Source: Acidobacteriota bacterium (lineage in GTDB: Bacteria > Acidobacteriota > Terriglobia > Bryobacterales > Bryobacteraceae). Taken from it: a stretch of 64,000 bases of DNA. How positions within the stretch are numbered: the stretch's first letter is position 1; the number at the start of each line of letters is the position of its first letter. The translations under genes were made by a program, and so were the position numbers. The notes below the pieces were generated by a model that was not told the origin of the DNA, made no database searches, and saw only the letters and a list, made by a program, of their open reading frames with translations. The stretch spans positions 124,001-188,000 of the forward strand of contig JAFKEE010000022.1 of assembly GCA_017307505.1 (NCBI GenBank). Direction: 5' to 3'. Shown here one piece after another: positions 53,116 to 61,106 of this stretch.

Positions 53116-53664
53116 CACCAGCACCATTTCAAAGGCCGTGAACCCCAGGTGCAGCGCCCGCAGCTTCGCCTCCAACTGAGCCGCCTGCGACTGGCTCGTC
53201 AGCTGAATCGACTGGCCCAGTTGCGAAATCCGCGGGATCAGGAAGAACTCCAGCAGCACCGACATCACCAGCATGCCCAGCGACAGGCCCAGTGCCGGAC
53301 GCCCCGCCGTACTCATGAAGAGCAGCATCAGGAAGACCACCAGTCCCGCCGCCATCTGCAGCAGACCCCACCACTCCAGCACCACCCGGTTCGCCTCCGA
53401 TGCCTGGTACTGCAGGATGTCCCGCATCGGACCCTGGCCCACCTGCTTCATCGCTTTGCTGATATGCTGCGGCGGCCGCGCCATTGTGCTGTCCACTGAC
53501 CGGTAACCCGCCGGCGCCACCAGCACCACCAGCAGAATCCCCCCCAGCCACATACTCAACAGCACCGCCGTCACCCGCCGCGTCAACCACGAAGTGTGGT
53601 GGGAAATCCGGTCATGCGCCGACGACGAACTGCTCACCCGAGCGTGATTGGCCACCTTACTCAT
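53032..53664 (-). CDS. Membrane protein of unknown function (DUF4149-like)
   Basis: 210 residues from an ATG that overlaps the end of the upstream activator gene by 8 bases. Four hydrophobic stretches: about 30-52 (VLLSMWLGGILLVVLVAPAG), about 97-115, about 122-142 and about 180-200. The layout, with an N-terminal helix followed by VAPAGYR and a pair of later helices, recalls DUF4149-type proteins. The polar N-terminus is Ser/Arg-rich. The 3' end overlaps the BMC-P3 tail on the other strand. Probably co-transcribed with the activator gene. Confidence 0.65.
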   Translation of the reverse strand: MSKVANHARVSSSSSAHDRISHHTSWLTRRVTAVLLSMWLGGILLVVLVAPAGYRSVDSTMARPPQHISKAMKQVGQGPMRDILQYQASEANRVVLEWWGLLQMAAGLVVFLMLLFMSTAGRPALGLSLGMLVMSVLLEFFLIPRISQLGQSIQLTSQSQAAQLEAKLRALHLGFTAFEMVLVLLGAILLALLLRSRPGFSGSRRDGVEA

Positions 53665-55198
53665 CCTCCGCCGCGTTGGCTTTGATGCCATACCGCTTCA
53701 ACTTGTTGATCAGCCCCTGGCGGCTCAATCCCAACGCCCGCGCCGTCTTCTGCTGATTCTGCCCGTGCCGCGCCATCGCTTCCTGGATCCGGCGCCGCTC
53801 CAGCTCTTCGATCTCGTCCTGCAGGCCTTTTCCGGACGCTGGCCCCGCCGGCGCCGCGCTCTCTGCGGCGCCCTGCAATGCCTCTGAGAAGTCTTCCGGT
53901 TCGATCATCTGCCCCCGGGCCACCACCATGGCCCGGCGCAGCTCGTTCTCCAGTTGCCGGATATTGCCCGGCCACCGGTAGCTCGCCAGCGCATTCAACG
54001 CCGCCGGCGACAAGGCCAGCGCGGGCCGCCGCATCTCTTCCGCAATCCGCAGCAGCAGCATCGACGCCAGCGCCGGAATGTCGGCGGTCATCTGCCTCAG
54101 CGGTGTCGTCTTCAGATGGATCACATTCAGCCGGTAGTACAGGTCCTCCCGGAAAAGGTTCTTCTGAATCGCTTCCGCCAGGTCCTTATTAGTGGCTGCA
54201 ATCACCCGCACATCCACCGGGATAGGCGTCCGCCCGCCGATCCGCTCTACCATACGCTCCTGCAGCACCCTCAGGATCTTGGCCTGCGCCGACAGGCTCA
54301 GGTCGCCGATCTCGTCCAGAAACAGAGTACCGCCGTGCGCCGACTCAAACTTACCCGCCCGCCGGTCCACGCCCGTCGCCACACCCTTTTCCACCCCGAA
54401 AAGTTCCGTCTCCACCAGCGTCTCGGGCAACGCCGCGCAATTCAGCGCAACAAACGGCCGGGCTGCCCGCGGACTCGCAAAATGCAGAGACCTCGCAATC
54501 AGGTCCTTGCCCGTGCCGCTCTCGCCCGTAATCAGCACCGTGACCTCGGCATCGGCCACCCGCTCGATCATCCGCCGCAGCTCTTCGATCTTCGGATGCG
54601 AGCCCAGAATCGTCTTGCCCGGCAGTTTCCCGCCCAACTCCCTCAGGAGATTGCGATTCTCGTCCTCCAGCCGCACCCTGTGCCGCTGCAGTTCGAGAAT
54701 GAACTTCGCCGTCTGGATCGCGATCGCCGCGCTGGCCGCCAGCGCCCGCGTAATCTGCTTGTCCTCCTCGTCAAAGATCCCTTCCCGCTTATTCAAGATC
54801 TCGAAGGCCCCAATCGCGCGTCCATCCAGATCGGTCAGAGGCACCGCCAGCATGTTCTTCGTCCGGTAGCCGCTGCGCTCATCCACGCCCTGGTAGAACC
54901 GCGTGTCCCCGTACGCGTCGTCGACAACGATCTCCTCGCACGTCGAGACCACCGTACCCGCGATCCCCTGCTTCGAATCCAGCCGGATCATCTCCGAACT
55001 GCCCAGGGCAACTTTGGAGGTCAGCTCCCGCCCGTCCTCGCTCAGCAGGAAAATGCTCGCCCGCTCGGCGCCCAGCAGCCGCGCCCCTTCCTCCGCCACC
55101 AGGTCCAGCAACTGGTGCAGGTCCCGCTCGGAATTCATGCGCTGGCTGATGCGCAGAATCGCAGCGAGCTTCTCCGATGCTGGCAGCTGGCTCAACAT
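53657..55198 (-). CDS. GAF-domain, AAA+ sigma-54-type activator with altered GAFTGA loop
   Basis: 513-residue regulator. GAF sensor at about 25-165 (LLGAERASIFLLSEDG, GIAGTVVSTCEEI, NMLAVPLTDLDG), AAA+ domain at about 195-420 with Walker A GESGTGKD (225-232) and Walker B TLFLDEIGD (291-299), then a Fis-type helix-turn-helix at the C-terminus (TARALGLSRQGLINKLKRYG). The sigma-54 contact loop GAFTGA reads GVATGV (272-277), so the phenylalanine is lost. Such forms exist, but their dependence on sigma-54 is doubtful. Next to the microcompartment locus, on the opposite strand. Confidence 0.9.
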   Translation of the reverse strand: MLSQLPASEKLAAILRISQRMNSERDLHQLLDLVAEEGARLLGAERASIFLLSEDGRELTSKVALGSSEMIRLDSKQGIAGTVVSTCEEIVVDDAYGDTRFYQGVDERSGYRTKNMLAVPLTDLDGRAIGAFEILNKREGIFDEEDKQITRALAASAAIAIQTAKFILELQRHRVRLEDENRNLLRELGGKLPGKTILGSHPKIEELRRMIERVADAEVTVLITGESGTGKDLIARSLHFASPRAARPFVALNCAALPETLVETELFGVEKGVATGVDRRAGKFESAHGGTLFLDEIGDLSLSAQAKILRVLQERMVERIGGRTPIPVDVRVIAATNKDLAEAIQKNLFREDLYYRLNVIHLKTTPLRQMTADIPALASMLLLRIAEEMRRPALALSPAALNALASYRWPGNIRQLENELRRAMVVARGQMIEPEDFSEALQGAAESAAPAGPASGKGLQDEIEELERRRIQEAMARHGQNQQKTARALGLSRQGLINKLKRYGIKANAAEDE

Positions 55199-55231
55199 GA
55201 CAAATCGTTAGTCTATCCTGTACACACTCTG

Positions 55232-55250
55232 CTGTCCAAGCTCTGGACAG
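55232..55250 (-). promoter_or_regulatory. Inverted repeat upstream of the AAA+ activator
   Basis: Perfect repeat CTGTCCA (55232-55238) and TGGACAG (55244-55250) with a 5-base spacer, 34 bases before the activator's ATG. The half-site CTGGACA recurs at 55273-55279. A binding site for autoregulation is possible; no -24/-12 sigma-54 promoter was seen. Confidence 0.35.
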
Positions 55251-55518
55251 GGCCTGACAACGCACTGGACAATCTCACTCACCGCCTCAGCGATTCTCCC
55301 TAGTTTTCAATAGGATCTGGGCATTCGGCGTTTGGCCCCGCACCTGCTTATTAAAGAAGTGGGTCGATTCCAAAGGCCCGCTGAGGGGTTTCTGGACCGG
55401 TAGATCCAGCGGCTGCACGCCACGCGAAGATCGGAGGAGAGATTCGTGTTGGTTAGGTCGAGGGATTGGAGGGCGCCTCCAGAAACCCCCTGTGGAACCT
55501 GGATCGGAAATTGTGGGT

Positions 55519-55659
55519 GCCGGCCTGGAGGAGGGCCGGCGAGGTTCGGTAGGTCACGCCGGCTCGGAGGAGGGCCGGTGGGACGTGGTCTGTGGGCGCC
55601 AGCCTGGAGGAGGGCTGGCTGGGTTTGGTCAATCAGCGCCGGCTCGGAGGAGGGCCGGC
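55519..55659. repeat. Tandem array of four 22-base hairpins, period about 40 bases
   Basis: Hairpins begin at 55519, 55558, 55598 and 55638 (spacing 39, 40, 40). Each has a stem of type GCCGGC, a purine loop containing GGAGGAG and a stem of type GCCGGC. In the third copy both arms change together (GCCAGCC and GGCTGGC), so pairing is kept. Sequences between hairpins are less alike. No terminator U-run and no open gene. Confidence 0.75.
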
Positions 55660-55878
55660 GAAGTTCGGAGGGACGGCTGAAGAAGGGGCGGAACAGATAG
55701 CCCTGGGGGACAGCCGGACCACTGGAGGGGTGCCGCTGAGCGGCCTCGCGGCACCCCGTACCCTCGGCCTTAACATTCTCTCCCTACTCCTACACCCGTA
55801 ACATTTCCGCCCGCTTGGACCGATTTCCCCGCAATCTGCTACCCTCAAGGCAAATCCGTAACCTGTGGATACCGCAAA

Positions 55879-57267
55879 ATGCCGCTTCAATCCAGCCGTC
55901 ACTTCGCACCCAACCTGCGTGTGTTGTGCCTCGTTCCCCTCGCCGCTCTCACTATGACTATGACGGGCTTTGCCGCCGATACCCCACCCCCACTCAAGAT
56001 CACCCGCCACGAACTCCCCAATGGCCTGAAGGTTGTCCTCGCCGAGGATCACTCGCGCCCGGTCATCAATCTTCAAGTCTGGTTCCATGTCGGCTCCAAG
56101 GACGAAAAAACCGGACGCACCGGCTTCGCTCACCTCTTCGAGCACCTCATGTTCCGTGGCTCCCGGAATCTCGGCCCCGAAGAGCATATGCGCTACGTCC
56201 GCGAGGCCGGCGGCCAGGTCAACGCCTACACCAGCTTCGATCAGACCGTCTATTGGGAAACCTTCCCCTCCAACTACCTGGAGCGCATGCTTTGGCTGGA
56301 AGCCGACCGCCTCGCCTCCCTCGATGTCTCCGACGCCAACTTTAAGAAGGAACGCGAGGTCGTCAAGGAAGAGCGCCGCCTCCGCTTCGAGAACCCGCCT
56401 TACGGTCTGATCTTCGAGGACGTGCTGGCTAAGACCTACACCCAGTACCCCTACAAGCACCTCCCCATCGGCTCGATGGAAGACCTCAACAAGGCCACCG
56501 TGGAGGACGTCAAAGAGTTCCACGACCTCTACTACGTCCCCAACAACGCCACCATCGTGGCCGTCGGCGACTTCGACGCCAAGGAAGCCATCGCCCTCAT
56601 CGACAAGCACTTCTCACCCATCCCCAAGGGCAAGCCCATCCCCCGCGTCACGGCCACTGAGCCGGTTCAGACGGCGGCCCGTGAGACCACCATCAAGTAC
56701 AAGAACGTACCGCTCGACGCCGTCGTCAGCGCCTACCACCTGCCGCCGCTCGGCCACCCCGACTCCTACGCCCTCGAGATCGCCTCTTCCATCCTGTCCA
56801 CCGGCCAGTCCTCGCGCCTCTACAAACGCCTGGTCTACGACGAGCAGTCCGCCGTCGCCGCCCAGGGCGAGGGGCTCTTCCTCGAAGGCCCGTCCGTCTT
56901 CTTCGGCTTCGCCGTAGTCAACCAGGGCAAGAACATCAAGGAAGTCTCCAACAGCCTCGAATACACCTTCCAGGAGATGACCGAAAAGCCCGTCACCGAT
57001 GAAGAACTCGCCAAGGCCAAGAACCAGACCATCGCCGGCTTCATCATCGGCCGCGAAAGCGTCCAGGCCAAAGCCGACTTCCTCGGCAAGTGCTCCGTCC
57101 TCCTGGGCGACCCCGAGCGATACAACACCGAGCTCGAAAACTACCGCAAGGTCACCGCTGCCGACGTCCTGCGCGTCGCCAAGAAGTACCTCGCCAAGTC
57201 CAACCAGACCAAACTCTGGGTCTACCCGGACGCCGAAGCGCCCAAGGCCGCGGAACCCAAGCAGTAA
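55879..57267 (+). CDS. M16 family zinc peptidase, catalytic subunit type
   Basis: 462-residue secreted insulinase/processing-peptidase-like protein; signal peptide ends near MTGFAAD (about residue 33). The inverted zinc motif HxxEH is present as His85-x-x-Glu88-His89 in GFAHLFEHLMF, with the third glutamate in REVVKEERRLRFE. The second M16 domain starts near KYKNVPLDAVVSAYHLP. It pairs with the next gene, whose copy lacks the motif. Together they probably form a two-subunit M16B peptidase in the periplasm. Confidence 0.92.
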   Translation: MPLQSSRHFAPNLRVLCLVPLAALTMTMTGFAADTPPPLKITRHELPNGLKVVLAEDHSRPVINLQVWFHVGSKDEKTGRTGFAHLFEHLMFRGSRNLGPEEHMRYVREAGGQVNAYTSFDQTVYWETFPSNYLERMLWLEADRLASLDVSDANFKKEREVVKEERRLRFENPPYGLIFEDVLAKTYTQYPYKHLPIGSMEDLNKATVEDVKEFHDLYYVPNNATIVAVGDFDAKEAIALIDKHFSPIPKGKPIPRVTATEPVQTAARETTIKYKNVPLDAVVSAYHLPPLGHPDSYALEIASSILSTGQSSRLYKRLVYDEQSAVAAQGEGLFLEGPSVFFGFAVVNQGKNIKEVSNSLEYTFQEMTEKPVTDEELAKAKNQTIAGFIIGRESVQAKADFLGKCSVLLGDPERYNTELENYRKVTAADVLRVAKKYLAKSNQTKLWVYPDAEAPKAAEPKQ

Positions 57268-57281
57268 CTGAGGATCCTCCC

Positions 57282-59453
57282 ATGCGTTTCACCACGATTC
57301 TCATCCCCGCGCTCCTCTCGGCCATGGTCTCCGCCCAGACCGCTCAACCCACGCAACCGCCCAAGGTGAACCCTCTCGCCGTCGCCAAACCCGCGCCGCC
57401 CGCTAAGCCAAAGATGACTCCTCCCGCCCCAACCGCTCCGCGCCCCTACGAATTCCCGAAGGTGGCCTCCAAGACTCTGCCCAACGGGCTGAAGGTCTTC
57501 GTCATCGAGGATCACCGCCTGCCGCTTCTCTCGGCCTCCCTCCAGATCATCGCCGGCGGAGCCTACGCCCCGCCCGAGAAGTCCGGCCTCGCCAACATGA
57601 CCGCCTCGCTCCTCCATGAGGGCACCACCACCCGCTCCGCGCAGGAACTGGCTAAGCTCGCCGACAACGCGGGCGGTTCCCTCTCCGCCGGAGCCGGTGA
57701 CGACGTTGCCACCCTCGGCATGACGTTCATGAAGTCCTACTCCTCGCTTGGCATGGAACTGTTGGCCGACATGACGCGCAACCCCGCCTTCTCTCAGGAA
57801 GAGATCGATCGCGCCATGCGCCAGGCTCAATCCAACCTGCAGGTGTCCTACTCCAGCGCCGAGTACCTCGCCCCCGCCGCCGCCGCCCGCGCTCTGCTCG
57901 GCACCCACCCCTATGCCTATCCCGGCGACGGTACCCCGGTTACCCTGCGCAACATCAAACGCGATGACATCGTAGCCTTCTACAAGGCAAACTACGCCCC
58001 CGGACGCGCCTGGATGGCCGTAGCCGGCGACGTCACCCCCGAGGAAGCCTTCGCCCTCGTCGAGAAGTACTTCGGATCCTGGCAGGCGCCGGCCGCCCCG
58101 GACGTCAAACTGCCCGCGCCGCCTGCCCCTAAGCCCCAGGTCGTCATCGTCGACATGCCCAGCGCCGTCCAGACCCAGATCATCGTCGGTCATCTCGGCG
58201 TGGCCCGCAACAGCCCCGACTACCTCTCGCTGTATGTCGCCAACCAGATCTTCGGTGGCAGCTTTAACTCGCGGCTCAACATGAAGCTGCGCGCCAACGA
58301 AGGCCTCACCTACGGCGCCAACTCCTCCTTTGAACCCGCTCGCCAGACGGGCACCTTCCAGGCTTCCACCTTCACCCGCACAGAGAAGACGGCCGACGCC
58401 ATCCGCATGCTGGTCGACCTCCTCAAAGAGTTCAAGCAGAACCCGGCCACCAAGGAAGAGTTCGATGAGGCCAAGGCCTACCTCATGGGGTCGTTCGCGG
58501 TCGGCATCGAGACTGCCGCCGCCGTAGCTGGCCGCGTCCTCACCACCGCCGTCTACGGCTTGCCGGAAGACTACTACCCGAAATACCGCGAACGTCTCCA
58601 GGCCCTCACCCGGGAGCAAATGTCCGCTTCCCTCCAGAAGTTCCTGGAGACCGACAAGCTCACCATCGTCGCTGTCGGCAATGCGAAAGAGTTCTCCAAG
58701 GCCCTGGAAGCCTATGGTCCCACCACCATCATCAAGTCGGAGGATCTCGATCTCACCGCGCCCGGTATGGTCAAGGTGAAAGCCGCCGCGTCCGCCGCCA
58801 ACCCCCAGGCCGCTGCGAAGGCCAAGGCGCTCGTCGCCGCCGCCCTCACCGCTCTGGGCGGTCAGGAGAAAGCCGCCGCTGTGAAGGATCAGGTCCTCAC
58901 CGGCAAGATCAAGCTCACCATGCCGCAGGCCTCCTTCGACGGCGACTCCGAAGAATCCGTCCTCTACCCCGCCCACTACAAAATGGTGATGAAGCTGCCC
59001 GTCGGCGTCATCACGGAAGCTGTGGACGGCGCGAATGCCTGGGCCGCCCAAGGCCCGCAGGCGCAGGACCTTCCGCCCAACCTGGCGGGGGAGTTGAGAA
59101 AAGCCATCCCGGCCGCCGGCGGCGGCATGGGCCTGCTTCTGGCGGCAGCCGCCGGAGAAGCGGAAGTCCAGGCCATCGACGACACCACCGTGAACTGGAA
59201 GAAGGGTGAGTTCGAAGCCAAGCTGACCTTCGACGCCGCCAGCCACCAACTGGTGAAAATGGCGTATAGCAGCATCGGGATGAACGGCCCGGCCGAGACG
59301 GAAGTGCAGCTCAGCGACTTCCGCCCGGTGGAAGGCCTGACCCTCCCGTTCCATGAGGTCACCCTGCAGAACGGCCAGAAGGTCCTCGACCGCACCATCG
59401 CCGAACGCAAGCTGAACACCGGAGTGAAGCCCGAGTCCTTTAAGAAACCGTAG
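57282..59453 (+). CDS. M16 family non-catalytic subunit with C-terminal LolA-like extension
   Basis: 723 residues from the ATG at 57282, 14 bases after the first peptidase gene. Signal peptide (about 1-19), then a Pro/Ala/Lys-rich linker. The M16 fold starts SKTLPNGLKVFVIEDHRLPLLSAS. At the zinc-site position the sequence is SGLANMTASLLHEGTTT, so HxxEH is absent. A second M16 domain includes GEGLTYGA-type segment LRANEGLTYGANSSFE. Residues about 520-723 are an added beta-rich part (LTMPQASFDGDSEESVLYP, LTFDAASHQLVKMAY) reminiscent of LolA-type lipoprotein carriers. The role is inferred. Confidence 0.88.
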   Translation: MRFTTILIPALLSAMVSAQTAQPTQPPKVNPLAVAKPAPPAKPKMTPPAPTAPRPYEFPKVASKTLPNGLKVFVIEDHRLPLLSASLQIIAGGAYAPPEKSGLANMTASLLHEGTTTRSAQELAKLADNAGGSLSAGAGDDVATLGMTFMKSYSSLGMELLADMTRNPAFSQEEIDRAMRQAQSNLQVSYSSAEYLAPAAAARALLGTHPYAYPGDGTPVTLRNIKRDDIVAFYKANYAPGRAWMAVAGDVTPEEAFALVEKYFGSWQAPAAPDVKLPAPPAPKPQVVIVDMPSAVQTQIIVGHLGVARNSPDYLSLYVANQIFGGSFNSRLNMKLRANEGLTYGANSSFEPARQTGTFQASTFTRTEKTADAIRMLVDLLKEFKQNPATKEEFDEAKAYLMGSFAVGIETAAAVAGRVLTTAVYGLPEDYYPKYRERLQALTREQMSASLQKFLETDKLTIVAVGNAKEFSKALEAYGPTTIIKSEDLDLTAPGMVKVKAAASAANPQAAAKAKALVAAALTALGGQEKAAAVKDQVLTGKIKLTMPQASFDGDSEESVLYPAHYKMVMKLPVGVITEAVDGANAWAAQGPQAQDLPPNLAGELRKAIPAAGGGMGLLLAAAAGEAEVQAIDDTTVNWKKGEFEAKLTFDAASHQLVKMAYSSIGMNGPAETEVQLSDFRPVEGLTLPFHEVTLQNGQKVLDRTIAERKLNTGVKPESFKKP

Positions 59454-59458
59454 CGTGC

Positions 59459-59539
59459 GGGGACGTTCCGCTCTGGCCCAAAGCGACGAAACGTCGCAAC
59501 CCGGTCTCACCCCCAGGTGGCCAGAGCCGGAACGTCCCC
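59459..59539. terminator. Large nested hairpin between convergent genes
   Basis: GGGGACGTTCCG (59459-59470) pairs with CGGAACGTCCCC (59528-59539), and CTCTGGCC (59471-59478) pairs with GGCCAGAG (59519-59526), with one bulged base: a 20-bp stem. Inside the loop GCGACG (59483-59488) and CGTCGC (59492-59497) form a second hairpin. It fills the gap between the M16 and NifU-like genes and probably ends both transcripts. Confidence 0.6.
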
Positions 59540-59548
59540 TCCGCCGAG

Positions 59549-59971
59549 TCAGCTCTTCCGAACCGCCCGCACCAACCCCGCCACCCCGTCCGCCATCAGT
59601 AGGGCGGCATGTTTTGACTCGTTAGCCAGCCCGCCGACCAACCCTTCCACCGCCGCAGCAATCTCCGATCCCTTCAACCGCGACACCTCCTCCACCCGCC
59701 GGCCGCTCAGCCACACCGTCAACGCGGAACCGCACGCAATGGAAGCCGTACACCCCCGCACCTGGAACATGGCGGCCGTCACGACCCCGTCCTCCACGCG
59801 CGCGCTCAGCCGCAACCGGTCCCCGCACGCAGGGTTCTCCACGTTCACCGTGACGGCAGGCTCCGGCAGCACGCCCGCATTCCGCGGATTCTGAAAATGT
59901 TCGAGAAGCTGTTCGCTGTACAATGGTTTAAGGTTTCTTCCATCTTTACTCACCCTGCATGGTGCGCACAA
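59549..59971 (-). CDS. IscU/NifU-like iron-sulfur scaffold homologue lacking the third cysteine
   Basis: 140 residues from the ATG at 59971; similarity begins at LYSEQLLEHFQNPRNAG, so a TTG at 59923 could be the real start, avoiding overlap with mutT. IscU motifs: ENPACGDRLRL (first Cys) and RGCTASIACGSAL (second Cys). At the third site, where IscU reads HCS, the sequence is SKHAALL: the histidine is kept and the cysteine is Ala. It may not hold a normal [2Fe-2S] cluster. No cysteine desulfurase is nearby. It is divergent from mutT. Confidence 0.8.
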   Translation of the reverse strand: MCAPCRVSKDGRNLKPLYSEQLLEHFQNPRNAGVLPEPAVTVNVENPACGDRLRLSARVEDGVVTAAMFQVRGCTASIACGSALTVWLSGRRVEEVSRLKGSEIAAAVEGLVGGLANESKHAALLMADGVAGLVRAVRKS

Positions 59972-60369
59972 TGATTGTGGTCGCTGGCGTCCTCCAGCAA
60001 GACGGTAAGCTGCTCATAGGCCAGCGTATGGCCAAAGACCGTCACGGCCTGAAGTGGGAGTTTCCGGGTGGAAAAGTGGAATTGGGGGAGACCCCCAAAC
60101 AGGCCCTGCGGCGGGAACTCCGCGAGGAGCTTGGCATTGAGGCCGTCATCGGCCCCGAGATCGCCCGCTATGAGCACTCGGCCCAGGGCCGGCCCCCGTT
60201 GATCCTTCTTTTCCACAAGGTGGACACCTACACAGGCGAGCCCCAACCCAAGACGTTCGAACAGATCCTCTGGGAAATGCCCACCGTCCTGCCTGACTAC
60301 GACTTCCTGGACGGCGACCTCGACTTCGTCCGCCGCATCGCCCGCGGCCGCATCCGCCAGCTCCGCTAG
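59959..60369 (+). CDS. mutT: Nudix hydrolase, MutT-like (8-oxo-dGTP diphosphatase)
   Basis: 136-residue sanitising pyrophosphohydrolase. The Nudix box is GGKVELGETPKQALRRELREELGI, read as G-x5-E-x7-REUxEExGI, preceded by RHGLKWEFPG as in MutT and the NUDT1/8-oxo-dGTPase group. The last part, ILLFHKVDTYTGEP and EMPTVLPDYDFLDGD, also matches MutT. The ATG overlaps the divergent NifU-like frame by 13 bases. A strong bidirectional terminator follows. Confidence 0.9.
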   Translation: MVRTMIVVAGVLQQDGKLLIGQRMAKDRHGLKWEFPGGKVELGETPKQALRRELREELGIEAVIGPEIARYEHSAQGRPPLILLFHKVDTYTGEPQPKTFEQILWEMPTVLPDYDFLDGDLDFVRRIARGRIRQLR

Positions 60370-60386
60370 GAGCCCCTACAAACGCA

Positions 60387-60415
60387 AAAAGGAGCGCCAC
60401 GAGGGCGCCCCTTTT
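60387..60415. terminator. Bidirectional intrinsic terminator
   Basis: AAAAGGAGCGCC (60387-60398), loop ACGA, then GGGCGCCCCTTTT (60403-60415): a GC stem flanked by an A-run on one side and a T-run on the other, so it can work in both directions. It separates convergent mutT and the PEP-CTERM gene. Confidence 0.8.
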
Positions 60416-60440
60416 CCTTCCAACCAGGAGACGGATTGGA

Positions 60441-60977
60441 TTACCGGCGGAAGCGGCGAGCCAGCAGCCCGGCCAGCCCCAGACCCACCAGTCCGATGGT
60501 CGTCGGTTCCGGAACCGCGGTCTTTTCGTCAAACGTGACGTCATCCATGACGAATGAACCCTGCGACACAAGTACCCGCACTTCGTCCACCATGCCCGAG
60601 TACCCGGAGGCCAGGAAAGTCGGAGTGTCGCTCAGGTTGATGGCCCCCGAGGTCGCCACCAGGTTGCCGCTGAGGTACAACTCAAACTGTGCGGTGTCGC
60701 TGCCGGAGAAATACGCTCCATTGAAGACCGTGGGCGACGCAAAACTGAAGCGCGGCGGCGGCGTGCCGTCGTTGTTGTAGAGACGCTCGACTCCGGACGC
60801 CGCAGTGTAGGGCGGCTGCACGAAGTCGTAGTAGGACCACTGATCGCTCCACGTGAGCCCACCATAGTTGCTCGGCAGCACACCGCCGCCAAAAAGATCC
60901 TCAAACGTTAGAACGGCTGCAGGTGCGGTAAGCGAAAAGGCGCACAACAGCAAAACACATCCCAATAGTCTTCTCAT
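60441..60977 (-). CDS. PEP-CTERM sorting-signal protein, copy 1
   Basis: 178 residues. Signal peptide CVLLLCAFSLTAPAAV (about 6-22). The mature domain has beta-type repeats: TFEDLFGGGVLPSNYGGLTW, PPYTAASGVERLYNND and FNGAYFSGSDTAQFELYLSG. The C-terminus has VPEPTTIGLVGLGLAGLLAR followed by basic residues, the tripartite PEP-CTERM signal read by exosortase, which releases the protein to the surface or exopolysaccharide. The exosortase gene is not in the window. A GGAG-type ribosome site precedes the ATG. Confidence 0.9.
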   Translation of the reverse strand: MRRLLGCVLLLCAFSLTAPAAVLTFEDLFGGGVLPSNYGGLTWSDQWSYYDFVQPPYTAASGVERLYNNDGTPPPRFSFASPTVFNGAYFSGSDTAQFELYLSGNLVATSGAINLSDTPTFLASGYSGMVDEVRVLVSQGSFVMDDVTFDEKTAVPEPTTIGLVGLGLAGLLARRFRR

Positions 60978-61106
60978 TTTTCTCCTCCCCTCGACAGGCT
61001 CCAGGACTCTGACAGCCGCCCAGGTACCGGCCTGTTTCGGATTCTTACCACGATGATGTCAATAGAATCCGTGTTCATATGCCCCGGTGGGGGGCATAAG
61101 GGCGAT

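Larger units (their letters stand above)
55199..55878. other. 680-base divergent intergenic region
   Basis: The region separates the AAA+ activator and the M16 peptidase genes. It holds an inverted repeat near the activator (55232-55250), a short hairpin around 55395, a tandem hairpin array (55519-55659) and otherwise no recognised gene. Short reading frames across the array are by-products of its repeats. No tRNA or CRISPR was seen. Confidence 0.6.

Noticed and set aside
55519-55659. Tandem repeats at regular spacing as a CRISPR array
   Set aside because: The intervals between the hairpins are short (about 18 bases), partly similar to each other, and no cas genes are present.
55446-55700. 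Short plus-strand frames rich in EEGR or GGGP across the hairpin array
   Set aside because: They arise from the GGAGGAGGGC repeats and have no protein-like composition.
57222-59510. Long minus-strand frame of 762 codons opposite the M16 gene
   Set aside because: It is a GC-rich antisense shadow with Gly/Val/Asp-rich composition and no family similarity. The plus-strand M16 gene explains the region.
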